Source: a candidate division KSB1 bacterium
GTDB lineage: Bacteria > Zhuqueibacterota > Zhuqueibacteria > Zhuqueibacterales > Zhuqueibacteraceae
Assembly: GCA_034506255.1 (NCBI GenBank)
Contig: JAPDPX010000003.1
Span: 558,001 to 622,000, forward strand
DNA: 64,000 nucleotides
Direction: 5' to 3'
The notes beneath the pieces were generated by a model, which saw only the letters and a program-made list of their open reading frames with translations, did not search any database and was not told where the DNA came from. This document shows positions 17,414 through 26,323 of this stretch, piece after piece. The first letter of the stretch is position 1. Every line of letters begins with the position of its first letter. The position numbers and the translations under genes were made by a program.

Positions 17414-17441
17414 TTGACTTTGGGGGAAATTCTGATATATT
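17414..17441 (+). promoter_or_regulatory. Sigma-70-like promoter for tRNA-Arg(ACG)
   Basis: TTGACT (17414-17419), 16-nt spacer, TATATT (17436-17441) with an extended -10 TG at 17433-17434. It ends 10 bp before the mature tRNA-Arg, so the tRNA has its own promoter inside the island. Confidence 0.65.
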
Positions 17442-17451
17442 GCGGCACCAT

Positions 17452-17525
17452 GCGCCCGTAGCTCAACTGGATAGAGCGCTTGGCTACGGACCAAGAGGCT
17501 GAGGGTTCAAGTCCTTCCGGGCGTA
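17452..17525 (+). tRNA. tRNA-Arg (anticodon ACG)
   Basis: Acceptor GCGCCCG (17452-17458) pairs with CGGGCGT (17518-17524), discriminator A. The anticodon loop contains ACG, whose A34 is the standard bacterial target of TadA. tadA is the next gene, 160 bp downstream. Confidence 0.95.
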
Positions 17526-17542
17526 CAAAATCGGCTCAACGG

Positions 17543-17576
17543 GAAGACAAGAAATCGTTCTTGTCTTCTTTTGTTT
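17543..17576 (+). terminator. Rho-independent terminator after tRNA-Arg
   Basis: An 11-bp perfect stem GAAGACAAGAA (17543-17553) / TTCTTGTCTTC (17558-17568), ATCG loop and TTTTGTTT tail, starting 17 bp after the tRNA. Confidence 0.9.
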
Positions 17577-17685
17577 ATCGAGCACTCTGGGTGTCGCCGG
17601 GCGCACCGTCAACGTGCCGGCGGCCATCTCGCAGCGTTGTTTGGCATGGTCATGCCCCCGATGCAAGAGAGAGGATAAAGCAACC

Positions 17686-18162
17686 TTGACACACGACCAT
17701 TGGATGCAATTTGCGCTGAAAGAAGCGGAGAAGGCACTCGAAAAGGGTGAGGTTCCCATCGGTGCCGTCATCGTTTTTGAAGACAAGATCATCGGTCGTG
17801 GCCATAATTTGACAGAGACGCTGCAAGATGCCACTGCGCATGCCGAGATGATCGCGATTACCGCGGCAGCGGCAAGCCAGGCCAGTTGGCGCCTCGATGG
17901 CGCCGCGGTTTACACGACGGTGGAGCCGTGCCCGATGTGTTGTGGCGCCATCCTGCTGTCCCGCATCGTCAAAGTCGTTTACGGTGCGGATGATCCGCGC
18001 TTCGGCGGCTGCGGCTCGGTGCCCAAGGTCAATGTCATGTCCACCAATCCCTTTGGGCCGCCGGTGCAACTGGTTCCCGGGGTGCGGCAGGCAGAGTGTC
18101 AGAGTTTGCTCAAGGCCTTTTTTCAGAAGCTGCGTGAGAATGCCGCGCCTGATGAATTTTGA
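17686..18162 (+). CDS. tadA: tRNA-specific adenosine deaminase TadA
   Basis: 158 residues. Deaminates A34 of tRNA-Arg(ACG) to inosine so that it can read CGU, CGC and CGA. The zinc-deaminase motifs are HAEM (His52, catalytic Glu54) and EPCPMCCGAI (Cys82, Cys85). The start is a TTG at 17686 with GAGAGG about 11 nt upstream; the family begins a few residues before WMxxALxEA, which agrees. A longer in-frame start at 17614 adds a poorly conserved 24-residue extension. The substrate tRNA gene lies immediately upstream (17452-17525), separated by a strong terminator, so the two are linked in position rather than in one transcript. Confidence 0.94.
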   Translation: MTHDHWMQFALKEAEKALEKGEVPIGAVIVFEDKIIGRGHNLTETLQDATAHAEMIAITAAAASQASWRLDGAAVYTTVEPCPMCCGAILLSRIVKVVYGADDPRFGGCGSVPKVNVMSTNPFGPPVQLVPGVRQAECQSLLKAFFQKLRENAAPDEF

Positions 18163-18202
18163 AGAAGTGTGCGCCTGACGTCAGCGCACACGGTTGCAAG
18201 CT

Positions 18203-18278
18203 GGGGCAGTAGCTCAACTGGGAGAGCGCCACGTTCGCAACGTGGAGGTCGGCGGTTCGATCCCGCTCTGCTCCACCA
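18203..18278 (+). tRNA. tRNA-Ala (anticodon CGC)
   Basis: Acceptor GGGGCAG (18203-18209) pairs with CTGCTCC (18268-18274) and contains the G3-U70 wobble that defines tRNA-Ala. The anticodon loop TTCGCAA gives CGC. CCA is encoded at 18276-18278. Confidence 0.94.
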
Positions 18279-18335
18279 GCAAGTGTGTGGGAAAAGCCTG
18301 GCAGTTCGACTTCCCGACATGCTCGTATCGACCCC

Positions 18336-18425
18336 GGAGAGGTGGCTGAGTGGTTGAAGGCGGCGGTCTCGAAAACCGTTATCGGCCCCAAAGGTCGATC
18401 GGGGGTTCGAATCCCCCCCTCTCCG
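18336..18425 (+). tRNA. tRNA-Ser (anticodon CGA)
   Basis: Acceptor GGAGAGG (18336-18342) pairs with CCTCTCC (18418-18424), discriminator G. The anticodon loop CTCGAAA gives CGA; a long variable arm is present. Confidence 0.95.
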
Positions 18426-18567
18426 CGACGGAAATCCCCCCGCACGCAAACGCCGTCACACCCAGATTCCCGCGCGCACAACCAGTCAGTATCCTGCCTG
18501 CCAGGCTGTGTTGATGGGTGAGGAAAGACATGTGTGTTCCTGCTTCGCATCAGGGATGACGACCGCC

Positions 18568-18661
<94 letters not shown>

Positions 18662-18808
18662 CTTGCAAACGTGCCTGCCAAAATTCCCTTGCCTTTCAAA
18701 GACCCAATGGTTATTTTGCGCCACCTGAAAAGCAATGGTCTGGCACGTCGGAATCGGTTGGTGACGCTTCTACATCCTACCAACGATTATCTTCACTCTG
18801 TATGAAAT

Positions 18809-18910
18809 GGCCAAGGCCCGCGCAATCGGCGCGTGCCGAACCCCGCCAGGGCCGGAAGGCAGCAACGGTAAGCAATGCAAAGATGTGCCGCGGGGCACCT
18901 TGGCCTTTTT
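18809..18910 (+). ncRNA. ffs: Signal recognition particle RNA, small bacterial (4.5S) type
   Basis: The conserved domain IV core is present: CAGGGCCGGAAGGCAGCAAC followed by GGTAAG (near 18847-18872), which binds Ffh. The ends GGCCAAGG (18809-18816) and CCTTGGCC (18898-18905) close the hairpin and are followed by TTTTT, so the terminal stem probably doubles as terminator. Length near 97 nt fits the 4.5S form without an Alu domain. It sits 200 bp upstream of dnaX, a frequent bacterial arrangement. Confidence 0.93.
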
Positions 18911-19111
18911 GATGGCTAAGCAGCGCCAGCAACCGGGTGCCGGAGGAGAGGAAATCATATCACTCCTCGCTTCGTCAAAGCGGGCGCAGCCGGCAAGTTG
19001 CGCCCCTGCAGGCACCAAAATTTTCCCTGCCCTCCTGCCGGGCGGGAGGTACTCGGTTCAACATTTCGCAGAACATGATCGCCGACCAGCGCATCGTGGC
19101 TCGGAGCTCTC

Positions 19112-20950
19112 ATGTCGTATCTTGTGCTCGCGCGCAAATGGCGGCCCAGGCAGTTTGCTTCGGTCGTGGCGCAGCAACACGTCACCCGCACCCTCGAGAA
19201 TGCGATCACCCAGAACCGGGTCGCCTCCGCCTATCTGTTCACCGGGCCGCGCGGCGTCGGCAAGACCACCATGGCCCGCCTGCTGGCCAAGGCCATGAAT
19301 TGCGAACATGGCCCCACCACCACCCCGTGTGATCGCTGCAGCAATTGCGAGGAAATCACCGCCGGCCGCAGCATCGATGTCATCGAAATCGATGGTGCCT
19401 CCAATCGTGGCATCGATGAAGTCCGCAACATTCGCGAGAACGCCCGTTTCGCGCCCGCCAGCAGCCGCAAGAAGATCTACATCATCGACGAAGTGCACAT
19501 GCTCACCGAACCGGCCTTCAACGCACTGTTGAAGATTCTCGAAGAGCCGCCCGCGCATGTCCTGTTCATTTTCGCCACCACCGAGATCCACAAAGTCCCG
19601 GCCACCATTCTCTCCCGCTGCCAGCGCTTTGATTTCCGCCGTGTGCCGCTCGGTGAAATCACCGGTCAGCTCAGGATGATTTGCCAAAGTGAAGGGGTGC
19701 AGGCCGAGGAGGCCGCGCTGCATCTCATTGCCAAACGCGCCGAAGGCAGCATGCGCGACAGCCAGAGTCTGCTCGATCAGGTGATTTCCTACTGCGGCAA
19801 CCGGGTCACCAAGGAAGACGTCTCCCGGCTGCTCGGCTTGATCGATCAGGATTTGTTTTTTGAATGCAGCGATGCGCTCATTGCACGGGATGCCCGCCGC
19901 GCGCTGGCGCTCAGCGGGAAAATTCACGAAGCCGGCATTCATCTCGGAGAGTTCTTCGAGCGCCTCGCCGAGCATCTCAGCTACATCCTCACCACCCGGG
20001 TCACTGCCGGCACCAGCCATTTGGTGGGGCTGGAAAATTACGCCGAGCGCTACAGCGCCGCGGCACATGCCCTGAGTGAACTCGAGTTGATGCGCGGCAT
20101 TCAGCTCGTCACCGAAGCGCAGGCACGATTGGCGCGCACGGCCAATCCGCGTGTGCTGCTGGAGATGTGCCTGCTGCGCATGGTGCATGCTGGCACCAAT
20201 GACAACGCCGCTGGTGGTTCCATGCCGCAAGCCCCACCGGCTGCGGCGGCCAAGCCGTCGCCGCCAGCCGCCGCTGCGGGAGTCAACATTGTGGCAACCG
20301 AGGTGATGCCGCGCCTGGAAGGCATCGCGGTTATTCCGCAAATCAACCCCAAACTCACGCCCTCCCCGGTCGGCCCCGGCCCGGCAGCGGGCGGCTTGTT
20401 CAACGCCGGGCCTCTGGCGCGTGTGCAAGGCGTGCCCGTGGTGAAAGCCAGGGAACCGGTGCTGCCGCTGGCGGCGCATATCGAAAACGAAGCGGCGGCG
20501 CTGCAGGCGATTCAACAGTCCTGGCCGCAAATTCTCGAGCGCGTCAAGAGTGAGAAGATTTCACTGGGATCGTTTTTGGAAATGGGCGCCCCGACCGCGT
20601 TGCATGAGGGAACGCTGGAGCTGACTTTCGGCAGTGACTGCAACGGCTTTCACCTCAACTCGGTGAACAATCAGAAAACCATCATTCAGAAGGTGGTGCG
20701 GGCCGAGACGGGCTACACGGTGCGCATCATTTGCCGAAAGAGTGACAACGGCAGTGTGCACCCGCTGCCGCCAGTGGACGCCGCCGCGCCTGCCTCCCCC
20801 GATGCGCCGGCGAGCAATGGCGCTGCGAGAGTGACAGTCAGTTCCGACAACGCCCAAAACCTGCAGATGCTGTTCGAACAATATCCGCTGGTCAAGAAAC
20901 TGGTGGAGGCACTGGATGGGCAGTTGATCCGCTGCCAGCCCAAGCGGTGA
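19112..20950 (+). CDS. dnaX: DNA polymerase III subunit gamma/tau
   Basis: 612 residues. Clamp-loader ATPase. The N-terminal AAA+ domain shows Walker A GPRGVGKTTMARLLAK (K51), a four-cysteine zinc site C64, C73, C76, C79 in the CEHGP...CDRCSNC segment, Walker B IIDEVHML near 127 and the sensor region ATTEIHKVPATILSRCQRFD. Residues about 370-470 are an Ala/Pro-rich linker, and the C-terminal part is a tau-like domain. I see no A-rich slippery sequence, so a frameshifted gamma form is not evident. GGAG stands 5-8 nt before the ATG. Followed by ebfC and recR as in most bacteria, linking replication and repair. Confidence 0.95.
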   Translation: MSYLVLARKWRPRQFASVVAQQHVTRTLENAITQNRVASAYLFTGPRGVGKTTMARLLAKAMNCEHGPTTTPCDRCSNCEEITAGRSIDVIEIDGASNRGIDEVRNIRENARFAPASSRKKIYIIDEVHMLTEPAFNALLKILEEPPAHVLFIFATTEIHKVPATILSRCQRFDFRRVPLGEITGQLRMICQSEGVQAEEAALHLIAKRAEGSMRDSQSLLDQVISYCGNRVTKEDVSRLLGLIDQDLFFECSDALIARDARRALALSGKIHEAGIHLGEFFERLAEHLSYILTTRVTAGTSHLVGLENYAERYSAAAHALSELELMRGIQLVTEAQARLARTANPRVLLEMCLLRMVHAGTNDNAAGGSMPQAPPAAAAKPSPPAAAAGVNIVATEVMPRLEGIAVIPQINPKLTPSPVGPGPAAGGLFNAGPLARVQGVPVVKAREPVLPLAAHIENEAAALQAIQQSWPQILERVKSEKISLGSFLEMGAPTALHEGTLELTFGSDCNGFHLNSVNNQKTIIQKVVRAETGYTVRIICRKSDNGSVHPLPPVDAAAPASPDAPASNGAARVTVSSDNAQNLQMLFEQYPLVKKLVEALDGQLIRCQPKR

Positions 20951-21088
20951 GTCGGGGATTATTGACTGGATGTGCGGAAAGACGCTGTATGCGCCAGGCG
21001 GACGAAACGCCGGTTTCCGCGAGTCGGCATGATGGCCCCGGCAGAAGCCGGCAGGATTTTTTGAAAAATTATTGCAGGAGAGACCACC

Positions 21089-21427
21089 ATGAGCCGTCCC
21101 AGCCTGGGTGAAATACTCAAGCGCGCGCAAGCGCTGCACGAAAAGATCAGTGAGACGCAGGAGAGCTTGGCCAACCAGCGGGTGGAGGGCACGGCCGGCG
21201 GCGGCATGGTCACCGTGGTGATGAATGGCCGGCGGGAAGTGCTGCAGGTAAAAATTGAAAAAGAAATCATCAACCCGGACGACAAGGAATTGCTCGAGGA
21301 CCTTGTTGTCGCGGCGGTGAACCAGGCGCTGGTCAAGGCGCAGGAACTTGAGATGACGGAGATGAGCAAAGTCACCGGTGGCGTGCTCAGCCAGCTCACC
21401 GGCGGTTTGCAGATGCCGGGGCTGTGA
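21089..21427 (+). CDS. Nucleoid-associated protein YbaB/EbfC
   Basis: 112 residues. A dimeric DNA-binding protein of the YbaB/EbfC family. The central GTAGGGMVTVVMNGRREVLQ and the following VKIEKEIINPDDKELLEDLV are diagnostic. GGAG lies 8 nt before the ATG. It is placed between dnaX and recR, the classic neighbourhood; its stop is followed after 1 nt by the recR start, implying co-translation. An association with recombination or nucleoid structure is known for the family but is not specified by this sequence. Confidence 0.93.
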   Translation: MSRPSLGEILKRAQALHEKISETQESLANQRVEGTAGGGMVTVVMNGRREVLQVKIEKEIINPDDKELLEDLVVAAVNQALVKAQELEMTEMSKVTGGVLSQLTGGLQMPGL

Positions 21428-21428
21428 G

Positions 21429-22034
21429 ATGCAATATCTTTCGCGCAGCGTTGAAACCGCAGTGATCGAGTTGTCGAAGCTGCCGGGCATCGGACGCAAA
21501 ACGGCGCAGCGGCTGGTCTTCTTTCTGCTCAAGTCGCCGCGCGCCGAGGTGGAAATGCTGGCGCAGGCGCTGCTGGCGTTGAAGGAGAGAGTGCTGTACT
21601 GTTCGCGCTGTTTCAATTTGACGGAATCGGATCCCTGTGTCATCTGCGCGAACCCCGGTCGCGACCATACGGTGATCTGTGTGGTGGAGGAGGCCAACGA
21701 TGTGCTGGCGCTGGAAAACACCGGCGAGCATCGCGGCTTGTATCACGTGCTGGGTGGCGCGCTTTCCCCGTTGGACGGCATCGGGCCGGAGGATTTGCGC
21801 ATCCGCGAGCTGCTGCAACGAATCCAGTCGGCGCAGCCGGCCGTATCGGAAGTGATCCTCGCCACCAACCCCAACACCGAGGGCGAAGCCACGGCGGTTT
21901 ATTTGCTCAATTTGCTCAAACCTCTGGGCGTGAAGATCAGCCGTCTGGCGCGTGGTCTGCCGGTGGGCAGCGACCTGGAATTCACCGACGACCTCACGCT
22001 CGCCCGCGCTCTCACGGGACGGGTGCCCTGGTGA
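21429..22034 (+). CDS. recR: Recombination mediator RecR
   Basis: 201 residues. Acts with RecF/RecO in loading RecA at gaps. Helix-hairpin-helix LSKLPGIGRKTAQRLVFFLL near 16-35, a C4 zinc finger in CSRCFNLTESDPCVIC near 57-72, and a TOPRIM domain with CVVEEANDVLALENTGE and TNPNTEGEATAVYL. Length is standard. The start at 21429 follows the ebfC stop by one nucleotide; a longer in-frame start at 21378 would overlap ebfC and lacks conservation. Confidence 0.95.
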   Translation: MQYLSRSVETAVIELSKLPGIGRKTAQRLVFFLLKSPRAEVEMLAQALLALKERVLYCSRCFNLTESDPCVICANPGRDHTVICVVEEANDVLALENTGEHRGLYHVLGGALSPLDGIGPEDLRIRELLQRIQSAQPAVSEVILATNPNTEGEATAVYLLNLLKPLGVKISRLARGLPVGSDLEFTDDLTLARALTGRVPW

Positions 22035-22097
22035 AGTCATGAGGTTCCACGTTCTGCAAGGCAGGCCGGGCTTTCCCATCAACTGTTGAGGCCAACC

Positions 22098-22721
22098 ATG
22101 ACCGTTTCCAACGTGCTCACGATTCTGCGCATGGTGCTGGCACCGGTGGTCGTCGCACTGCTCTTTCCGGCGGGGCTGGCGTATCGCTTCGCCTCGCTGG
22201 GAGTGTTTCTGATTGCGGTGTTGACCGACTGGTATGATGGTTACCTCGCCCGCAAATCCGGCAACCTGTCGGCATGGGGGGCGTTTTGGGATCCGCTGGC
22301 CGACAAGATCCTCACGTTGTCGACCTTTTTCGCATTCGCGCTTTATGAGTATGTCGCGATGTGGATGGTGGTCGCGATTGCGGCGCGTGACATTCTCATT
22401 ACCCTGCTGCGCACTTATGCGCAACACAAGAACAAACCCGTGGTCACCAGCATGTCGGCGAAATGGAAAACCGCCAGCCAGATGGCTGCCATCTACCTCA
22501 TCATGCTTTACCTGATTGCCGAGTCCTATTTCATCGGAGCCAATCCGCCGAAATGGCTGCAGTGGATCGCGACTTTCCACATCATTCCGGTGATGATGCA
22601 TCTCGTCACCCTGATCACCGTGGTCACCGGTTTGCAATATCTCTACGATAATCGCCATCATCTGCGCAGCCTGGGTCATTTCTTCTTTCGCATTTTTGCC
22701 GCCCGCAACCTGGCCAAGTAA
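22098..22721 (+). CDS. pgsA: CDP-diacylglycerol-glycerol-3-phosphate 3-phosphatidyltransferase
   Basis: 207 residues, inner-membrane enzyme for phosphatidylglycerol-phosphate synthesis. The CDP-alcohol phosphotransferase motif DG-x2-AR-x8-G-x3-D-x3-D is complete in the segment starting DGYLARKSGN and ending WDPLADK (near 47-69). Several hydrophobic helices follow. The ATG at 22098 has GAGG 6 nt upstream; a TTG at 22086 is possible but less likely. The next gene, pgpA, starts 3 bp after the stop and catalyses the next step, so the pair is a functional unit. Confidence 0.93.
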   Translation: MTVSNVLTILRMVLAPVVVALLFPAGLAYRFASLGVFLIAVLTDWYDGYLARKSGNLSAWGAFWDPLADKILTLSTFFAFALYEYVAMWMVVAIAARDILITLLRTYAQHKNKPVVTSMSAKWKTASQMAAIYLIMLYLIAESYFIGANPPKWLQWIATFHIIPVMMHLVTLITVVTGLQYLYDNRHHLRSLGHFFFRIFAARNLAK

Positions 22722-22723
22722 AG

Positions 22724-23203
22724 GTGCCTGCCTTTTTCCACACTCTGGCCCATCTGATCGCAACGGTGGGAGGACTGGGCCGTGTTCGCATCGCACCGGG
22801 CACTGCCGGCAGCCTTGTCGCCGCCCTTGCATTTCTCTGCTTTCCGACTTATCTTCCACCGCTCTGGTTCACCGCCGCCGTTCTCGCCCTGATGCTGATC
22901 GGGGTTTGGGCCGCGCAGCGTGTCGCCAGCGCCCGCCAGCACAGCGATCCCTCCGAAGTCATCATCGATGAAGTGATCGGTATGGCGGTGACCCTGGCCT
23001 TCGTTCCACTCGACCCGCTCACCATTGCGACCGGTTTCGCACTCTTTCGTGTGTTTGACATTGCCAAGCCGTTTCCGGTGCGGCAGGTGGAAAAGCTCCA
23101 CGGCGGCTGGGGCATCATCCTGGACGATATGGCGGCCGGGGTGTACGCGAATGGGAGCCTGCGCGTGCTGGCTGCCCTCATCCCCGGCGTGCTTTCGACC
23201 TGA
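22724..23203 (+). CDS. pgpA: Phosphatidylglycerophosphatase A
   Basis: 159 residues. Removes the phosphate from phosphatidylglycerol phosphate at the inner membrane. Motifs: GGLGRVRIAPGTAGSLVA (residues 16-33), HSDPSEVIIDEVIGM (near 67-81) with the acidic metal-binding residues, and FRVFDIAKPFPVRQVEKL near 107-124. Starts with GTG 3 bp after pgsA, probably translationally coupled. The synthase and phosphatase being adjacent is common and supports both calls. Confidence 0.93.
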   Translation: MPAFFHTLAHLIATVGGLGRVRIAPGTAGSLVAALAFLCFPTYLPPLWFTAAVLALMLIGVWAAQRVASARQHSDPSEVIIDEVIGMAVTLAFVPLDPLTIATGFALFRVFDIAKPFPVRQVEKLHGGWGIILDDMAAGVYANGSLRVLAALIPGVLST

Positions 23204-23308
23204 GCCGCGGCAAGCCGGCCGGCGTTTCCGCAAGACCGCCGGCTGCATTGTAATTGATGCAATAGCGCCCGCTGTCGTGGCGGGTTGTTCCGTTCACAAG
23301 GAGCCGTG

Positions 23309-24556
23309 ATGATCGCTGAAGTCATCACGATCGGTGATGAACTGCTGATCGGGCAAGTCGTGAATACCAATGCCTCCTGGCTGGGCGAACAACTCAGCCA
23401 AATCGGCATCCCGCTGCGCTACGTCACCATGGTCGGCGACCGCCACGATGACATTCTCAGCAGTCTCACCCATGCCTGGAAACGTGCCGGGGTCGTTTTG
23501 CTGACCGGCGGGCTGGGGCCCACCCACGATGACGTCACCAAAAAGGCGGTGGCGGAATTCCTCGGCGCACGCCGGATGGTGACCGACGAAAACGTACTGC
23601 AGCATGTCAAAGACCTGTTTGCCAGGCGCGGGGTGGCCATGCCGGCGGTGAATGTCGAACAAGCCCGGGTGCCGGAAGGCGCCAGCGTGCTGTGGAACGA
23701 CCTCGGCACCGCGCCGGGTTTGCTTTTCGAAAAAGAGGGCAGACGGGGCGTGGTGTTGCCCGGGGTGCCGGCGGAGATGAAGCACATTTTTGCCGGCCCG
23801 CTGTTGCCGCATCTGCGGGAATGGGCCGGTGGAGTGATCATCCGCCATCGCACGATTCGCACCCACGGCATCGGCGAATCCTCGCTCGCCGAACTACTCG
23901 CACCGATCAGTGAGCTGGAGCAATTCGGCAAGCTTGCCTTTCTGGCGGGCCTTTCCGGCGTCAACGTGCGCATCTCCGCCACCGGCCGCACCACTGCGGA
24001 AGTCGAACATGCCATTCGCCAGGCGGAAGCACGCATCCTCGCCAAAGCAGGAAAATATGTCTATGGTTTCGACGGCGAAACTCTCGAAGAAGTGATCGGC
24101 AGAAAGCTGCGCGAGCAAAAGGCCACTCTGGCCGTCGCGGAATCCTGCACCGGCGGATTGATCGCACACCGTCTCACCAACATCCCGGGCAGCTCGGAAT
24201 ATTTCGAGCGCGGGCTGGTGACCTACAGCAATGCCTCCAAAACCGCCCTGCTGGGCGTGCCGGAGGAAGTGATTGCCCGGCACGGCGCCGTGAGCGAAGA
24301 ATGCGTGCGCGCCATGGCCGAGGGGGTGCGCCAGCGCAGCGGCACCCACTACGGCCTTGCCACCACCGGGATTGCCGGCCCTTCGGGTGGCAGCCCCGGG
24401 AAGCCCGTTGGCCTGGTGTGGGCGGCGGTTGCCTCGCCCGTAAAAGTGACGGCCAGGCACGTGATCTACACCAGCGACCGTCTGTTCAACAAGGAACGCT
24501 TCAGCACTCTGGCCCTCAGCCTGCTCTATCGTGTGCTGCAGGAGACGGACACATGA
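23309..24556 (+). CDS. cinA: CinA family protein (competence/damage-inducible; NMN amidase and MoCF domains)
   Basis: 415 residues in two domains. The N-terminal MoCF/COG1058 domain (about 1-170) starts IAEVITIGDELLIGQVVNTN and contains TGGLGPTHDDVTKKAVAE. The C-terminal PncC domain (about 255-410) has VAESCTGGLIAHRLTNIPGS, the nicotinamide-nucleotide amidase signature, and TTGIAGPSGGSPGKPVGLVW. The two-domain enzyme recycles NMN and ADP-ribose-type by-products. AAGGAG lies 5 nt before the ATG. It overlaps thpR by ATGA and precedes recA, an arrangement (cinA-thpR-recA) seen in many bacteria. Confidence 0.95.
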   Translation: MIAEVITIGDELLIGQVVNTNASWLGEQLSQIGIPLRYVTMVGDRHDDILSSLTHAWKRAGVVLLTGGLGPTHDDVTKKAVAEFLGARRMVTDENVLQHVKDLFARRGVAMPAVNVEQARVPEGASVLWNDLGTAPGLLFEKEGRRGVVLPGVPAEMKHIFAGPLLPHLREWAGGVIIRHRTIRTHGIGESSLAELLAPISELEQFGKLAFLAGLSGVNVRISATGRTTAEVEHAIRQAEARILAKAGKYVYGFDGETLEEVIGRKLREQKATLAVAESCTGGLIAHRLTNIPGSSEYFERGLVTYSNASKTALLGVPEEVIARHGAVSEECVRAMAEGVRQRSGTHYGLATTGIAGPSGGSPGKPVGLVWAAVASPVKVTARHVIYTSDRLFNKERFSTLALSLLYRVLQETDT

Positions 24557-25140
24557 GTGACCTGCTGCGCCTGTTCGTTGCCTGCGAGCTGCCGGAGACG
24601 ATCACGGCCGGGTTGGCGGCCTACATGGCACCGCTGCGTGCGTTGGCAAGCGGGGTGCGCTGGGTAAAAGCGGAAAAGGTTCATCTCACGCTCAAGTTTC
24701 TTGGTGAAACGCCGGCTGCCAGAGTTGCAGCGATCAAGGCCGCGCTCGTGGAGGTGTGCCGGCAGTTCGCGCCATTTGTTTGTGAAATTGCCGGCGCTGG
24801 TGTTTTTCCCAACCCGCAGCGGCCGCAGGTGTTGTGGGTCGGGCTCAATGATCCCCAGGGCCGGCTCGCCAGACTGGCGACGGAGGTGGATCGTGCGCTG
24901 CATGGGCTGGGCTTTGCACGCGAGAAACGGCCGTTTGCACCGCATGTGACGCTTGGCCGCGTGCGTGACGGCCGGGCCGCAGCGGTGGTGCAGGAAATGA
25001 AGAGGCACCCGTTTCCTCCGCACCAACTGGCGTGCCGGGAAATCGTGCTCATGCAAAGCGTGCTGCAGCGCGATGGCGCGGTGTACACGGCGCTGCAGCG
25101 GTTTGCGCTCGGCCAGGGTTCGCATGCCGGGCCGGCGTAA
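24553..25140 (+). CDS. thpR: RNA 2',3'-cyclic phosphodiesterase (LigT/ThpR)
   Basis: 195 residues. A 2H phosphoesterase that opens 2',3'-cyclic phosphates on RNA ends. The two HxTx motifs are HLTLKFLGET near 43-52 and HVTLGRVRDG near 132-141. LRLFVACELPE at the N-terminus is a family opening. The start ATG at 24553 overlaps the cinA stop. Located directly before recA, 86 bp apart. Biological role of the family remains partly open. Confidence 0.92.
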   Translation: MSDLLRLFVACELPETITAGLAAYMAPLRALASGVRWVKAEKVHLTLKFLGETPAARVAAIKAALVEVCRQFAPFVCEIAGAGVFPNPQRPQVLWVGLNDPQGRLARLATEVDRALHGLGFAREKRPFAPHVTLGRVRDGRAAAVVQEMKRHPFPPHQLACREIVLMQSVLQRDGAVYTALQRFALGQGSHAGPA

Positions 25141-25225
25141 TCCGTGCCGTGCCGCCGGCTCCTGTGTGCCGCGCGGCATTCCAGGTCAATCAATCTCAAC
25201 CACCTCACCATTTCCGGAGGGATGA

Positions 25226-26311
25226 GTGGATAAAAGCGAAAAACTCAAAGCGCTGGATCTCGCCATCCAGCAGATTGACCGGCAGTTTGGCAAAGGCTCG
25301 GTCATGAAACTGGGTGATGAACGCGCAAAAGTTCAAATCGACGTCATCCCCACGGGCTCGATTTCCCTGGATGCCGCGCTGGGCATCGGGGGCGTGCCGC
25401 GCGGCCGCATCGTGGAGATCTTCGGACCGGAATCCAGCGGCAAGACCACCCTGGCGCTGCACATCATCGCGGAGGCCCAGAAGCTGGGCGGCGTGGCGGC
25501 GTTCATCGACGCCGAGCATGCCCTCGATGCCAACTATGCCAAAAATCTGGGCGTCGACGTGGACAATCTGATCGTGTCGCAGCCCGACACCGGGGAGCAG
25601 GCGCTGGAGATCACGGAAACCCTGGTGCGCAGCGGCGCGCTCGATGTGGTGGTGATTGACTCGGTGGCGGCGCTGGTCCCCAAGGCTGAAATCGAAGGTG
25701 AAATGGGCGAGGCGCAAATGGGCTTGCAGGCGCGTTTGATGAGCCAGGCAATGCGCAAGCTCGCCGGCGCCATCAGCCGCACCAACGTCTGCGTGGTTTT
25801 CATCAATCAGATCCGCGAAAAGATCGGCGTCCTGTTCGGCAATCCCGAAACCACCACCGGCGGCCGTGCGCTCAAGTTCTACGCTTCGGTGCGCCTGGAT
25901 GTGCGGCGCGTTGCCTCGATCAAGGAAGGCGAGAACACCACCGGCAATCGCACCAAGGTCAAGGTCGTGAAGAACAAAGTGGCGCCGCCCTTCAAAGAGG
26001 CGGAATTCGATTTGATGTACGGCACCGGCATCTCCTCCGAGGGGGATCTTGCCGATCTGGCGATCACTTTGAAACTCATCGAGAAAAGCGGCACCTGGTT
26101 CACCGTCGGCGAAGACCGCATTCAGGGCCGTGAGAATTTGAAAAAGTATTTGATCGACAACCCCGAGGTGCGCAAGAATCTGGAGTTCAAGGTGCGCAAA
26201 GCGGTGGGGTTGATCAAGGAGGAGGCACCACCGGCAGGAGTTGCGGAGGCCGGCAAATCTGCCAGGCCGGCGGCGGCCGTGCCGGCAGTCGCGGCGCCGG
26301 CGAAGAAATAA
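25226..26311 (+). CDS. recA: Recombinase RecA
   Basis: 361 residues. Walker [14 protein letters not shown] near 67-79, FIDAEHALD and [21 protein letters not shown] for Walker B, loop L2 [22 protein letters not shown]. All catalytic and DNA-binding segments are intact. The start is a GTG at 25226 with GGAGGG 5 nt upstream; the ATG at 25221 is out of frame and hits a stop at once. The C-terminal tail is Ala/Pro-rich. No LexA-type operator (CTGT-N8-ACAG or GAAC-N4-GTTC) is visible in the 85-bp upstream gap, so SOS control is not evident. recX follows. Confidence 0.97.
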   Translation: MDKSEKLKALDLAIQQIDRQFGKGSVMKLGDERAKVQIDVIPTGSISLDAALGIGGVPRGRIVEIFGPESSGKTTLALHIIAEAQKLGGVAAFIDAEHALDANYAKNLGVDVDNLIVSQPDTGEQALEITETLVRSGALDVVVIDSVAALVPKAEIEGEMGEAQMGLQARLMSQAMRKLAGAISRTNVCVVFINQIREKIGVLFGNPETTTGGRALKFYASVRLDVRRVASIKEGENTTGNRTKVKVVKNKVAPPFKEAEFDLMYGTGISSEGDLADLAITLKLIEKSGTWFTVGEDRIQGRENLKKYLIDNPEVRKNLEFKVRKAVGLIKEEAPPAGVAEAGKSARPAAAVPAVAAPAKK

Positions 26312-26323
26312 AGGCTGTTTGGA

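Noticed and set aside
25141..25225. Search for an SOS box before recA
   Set aside because: Only the 12-bp palindrome TGCCGCGCGGCA is present; it does not match known LexA operators.
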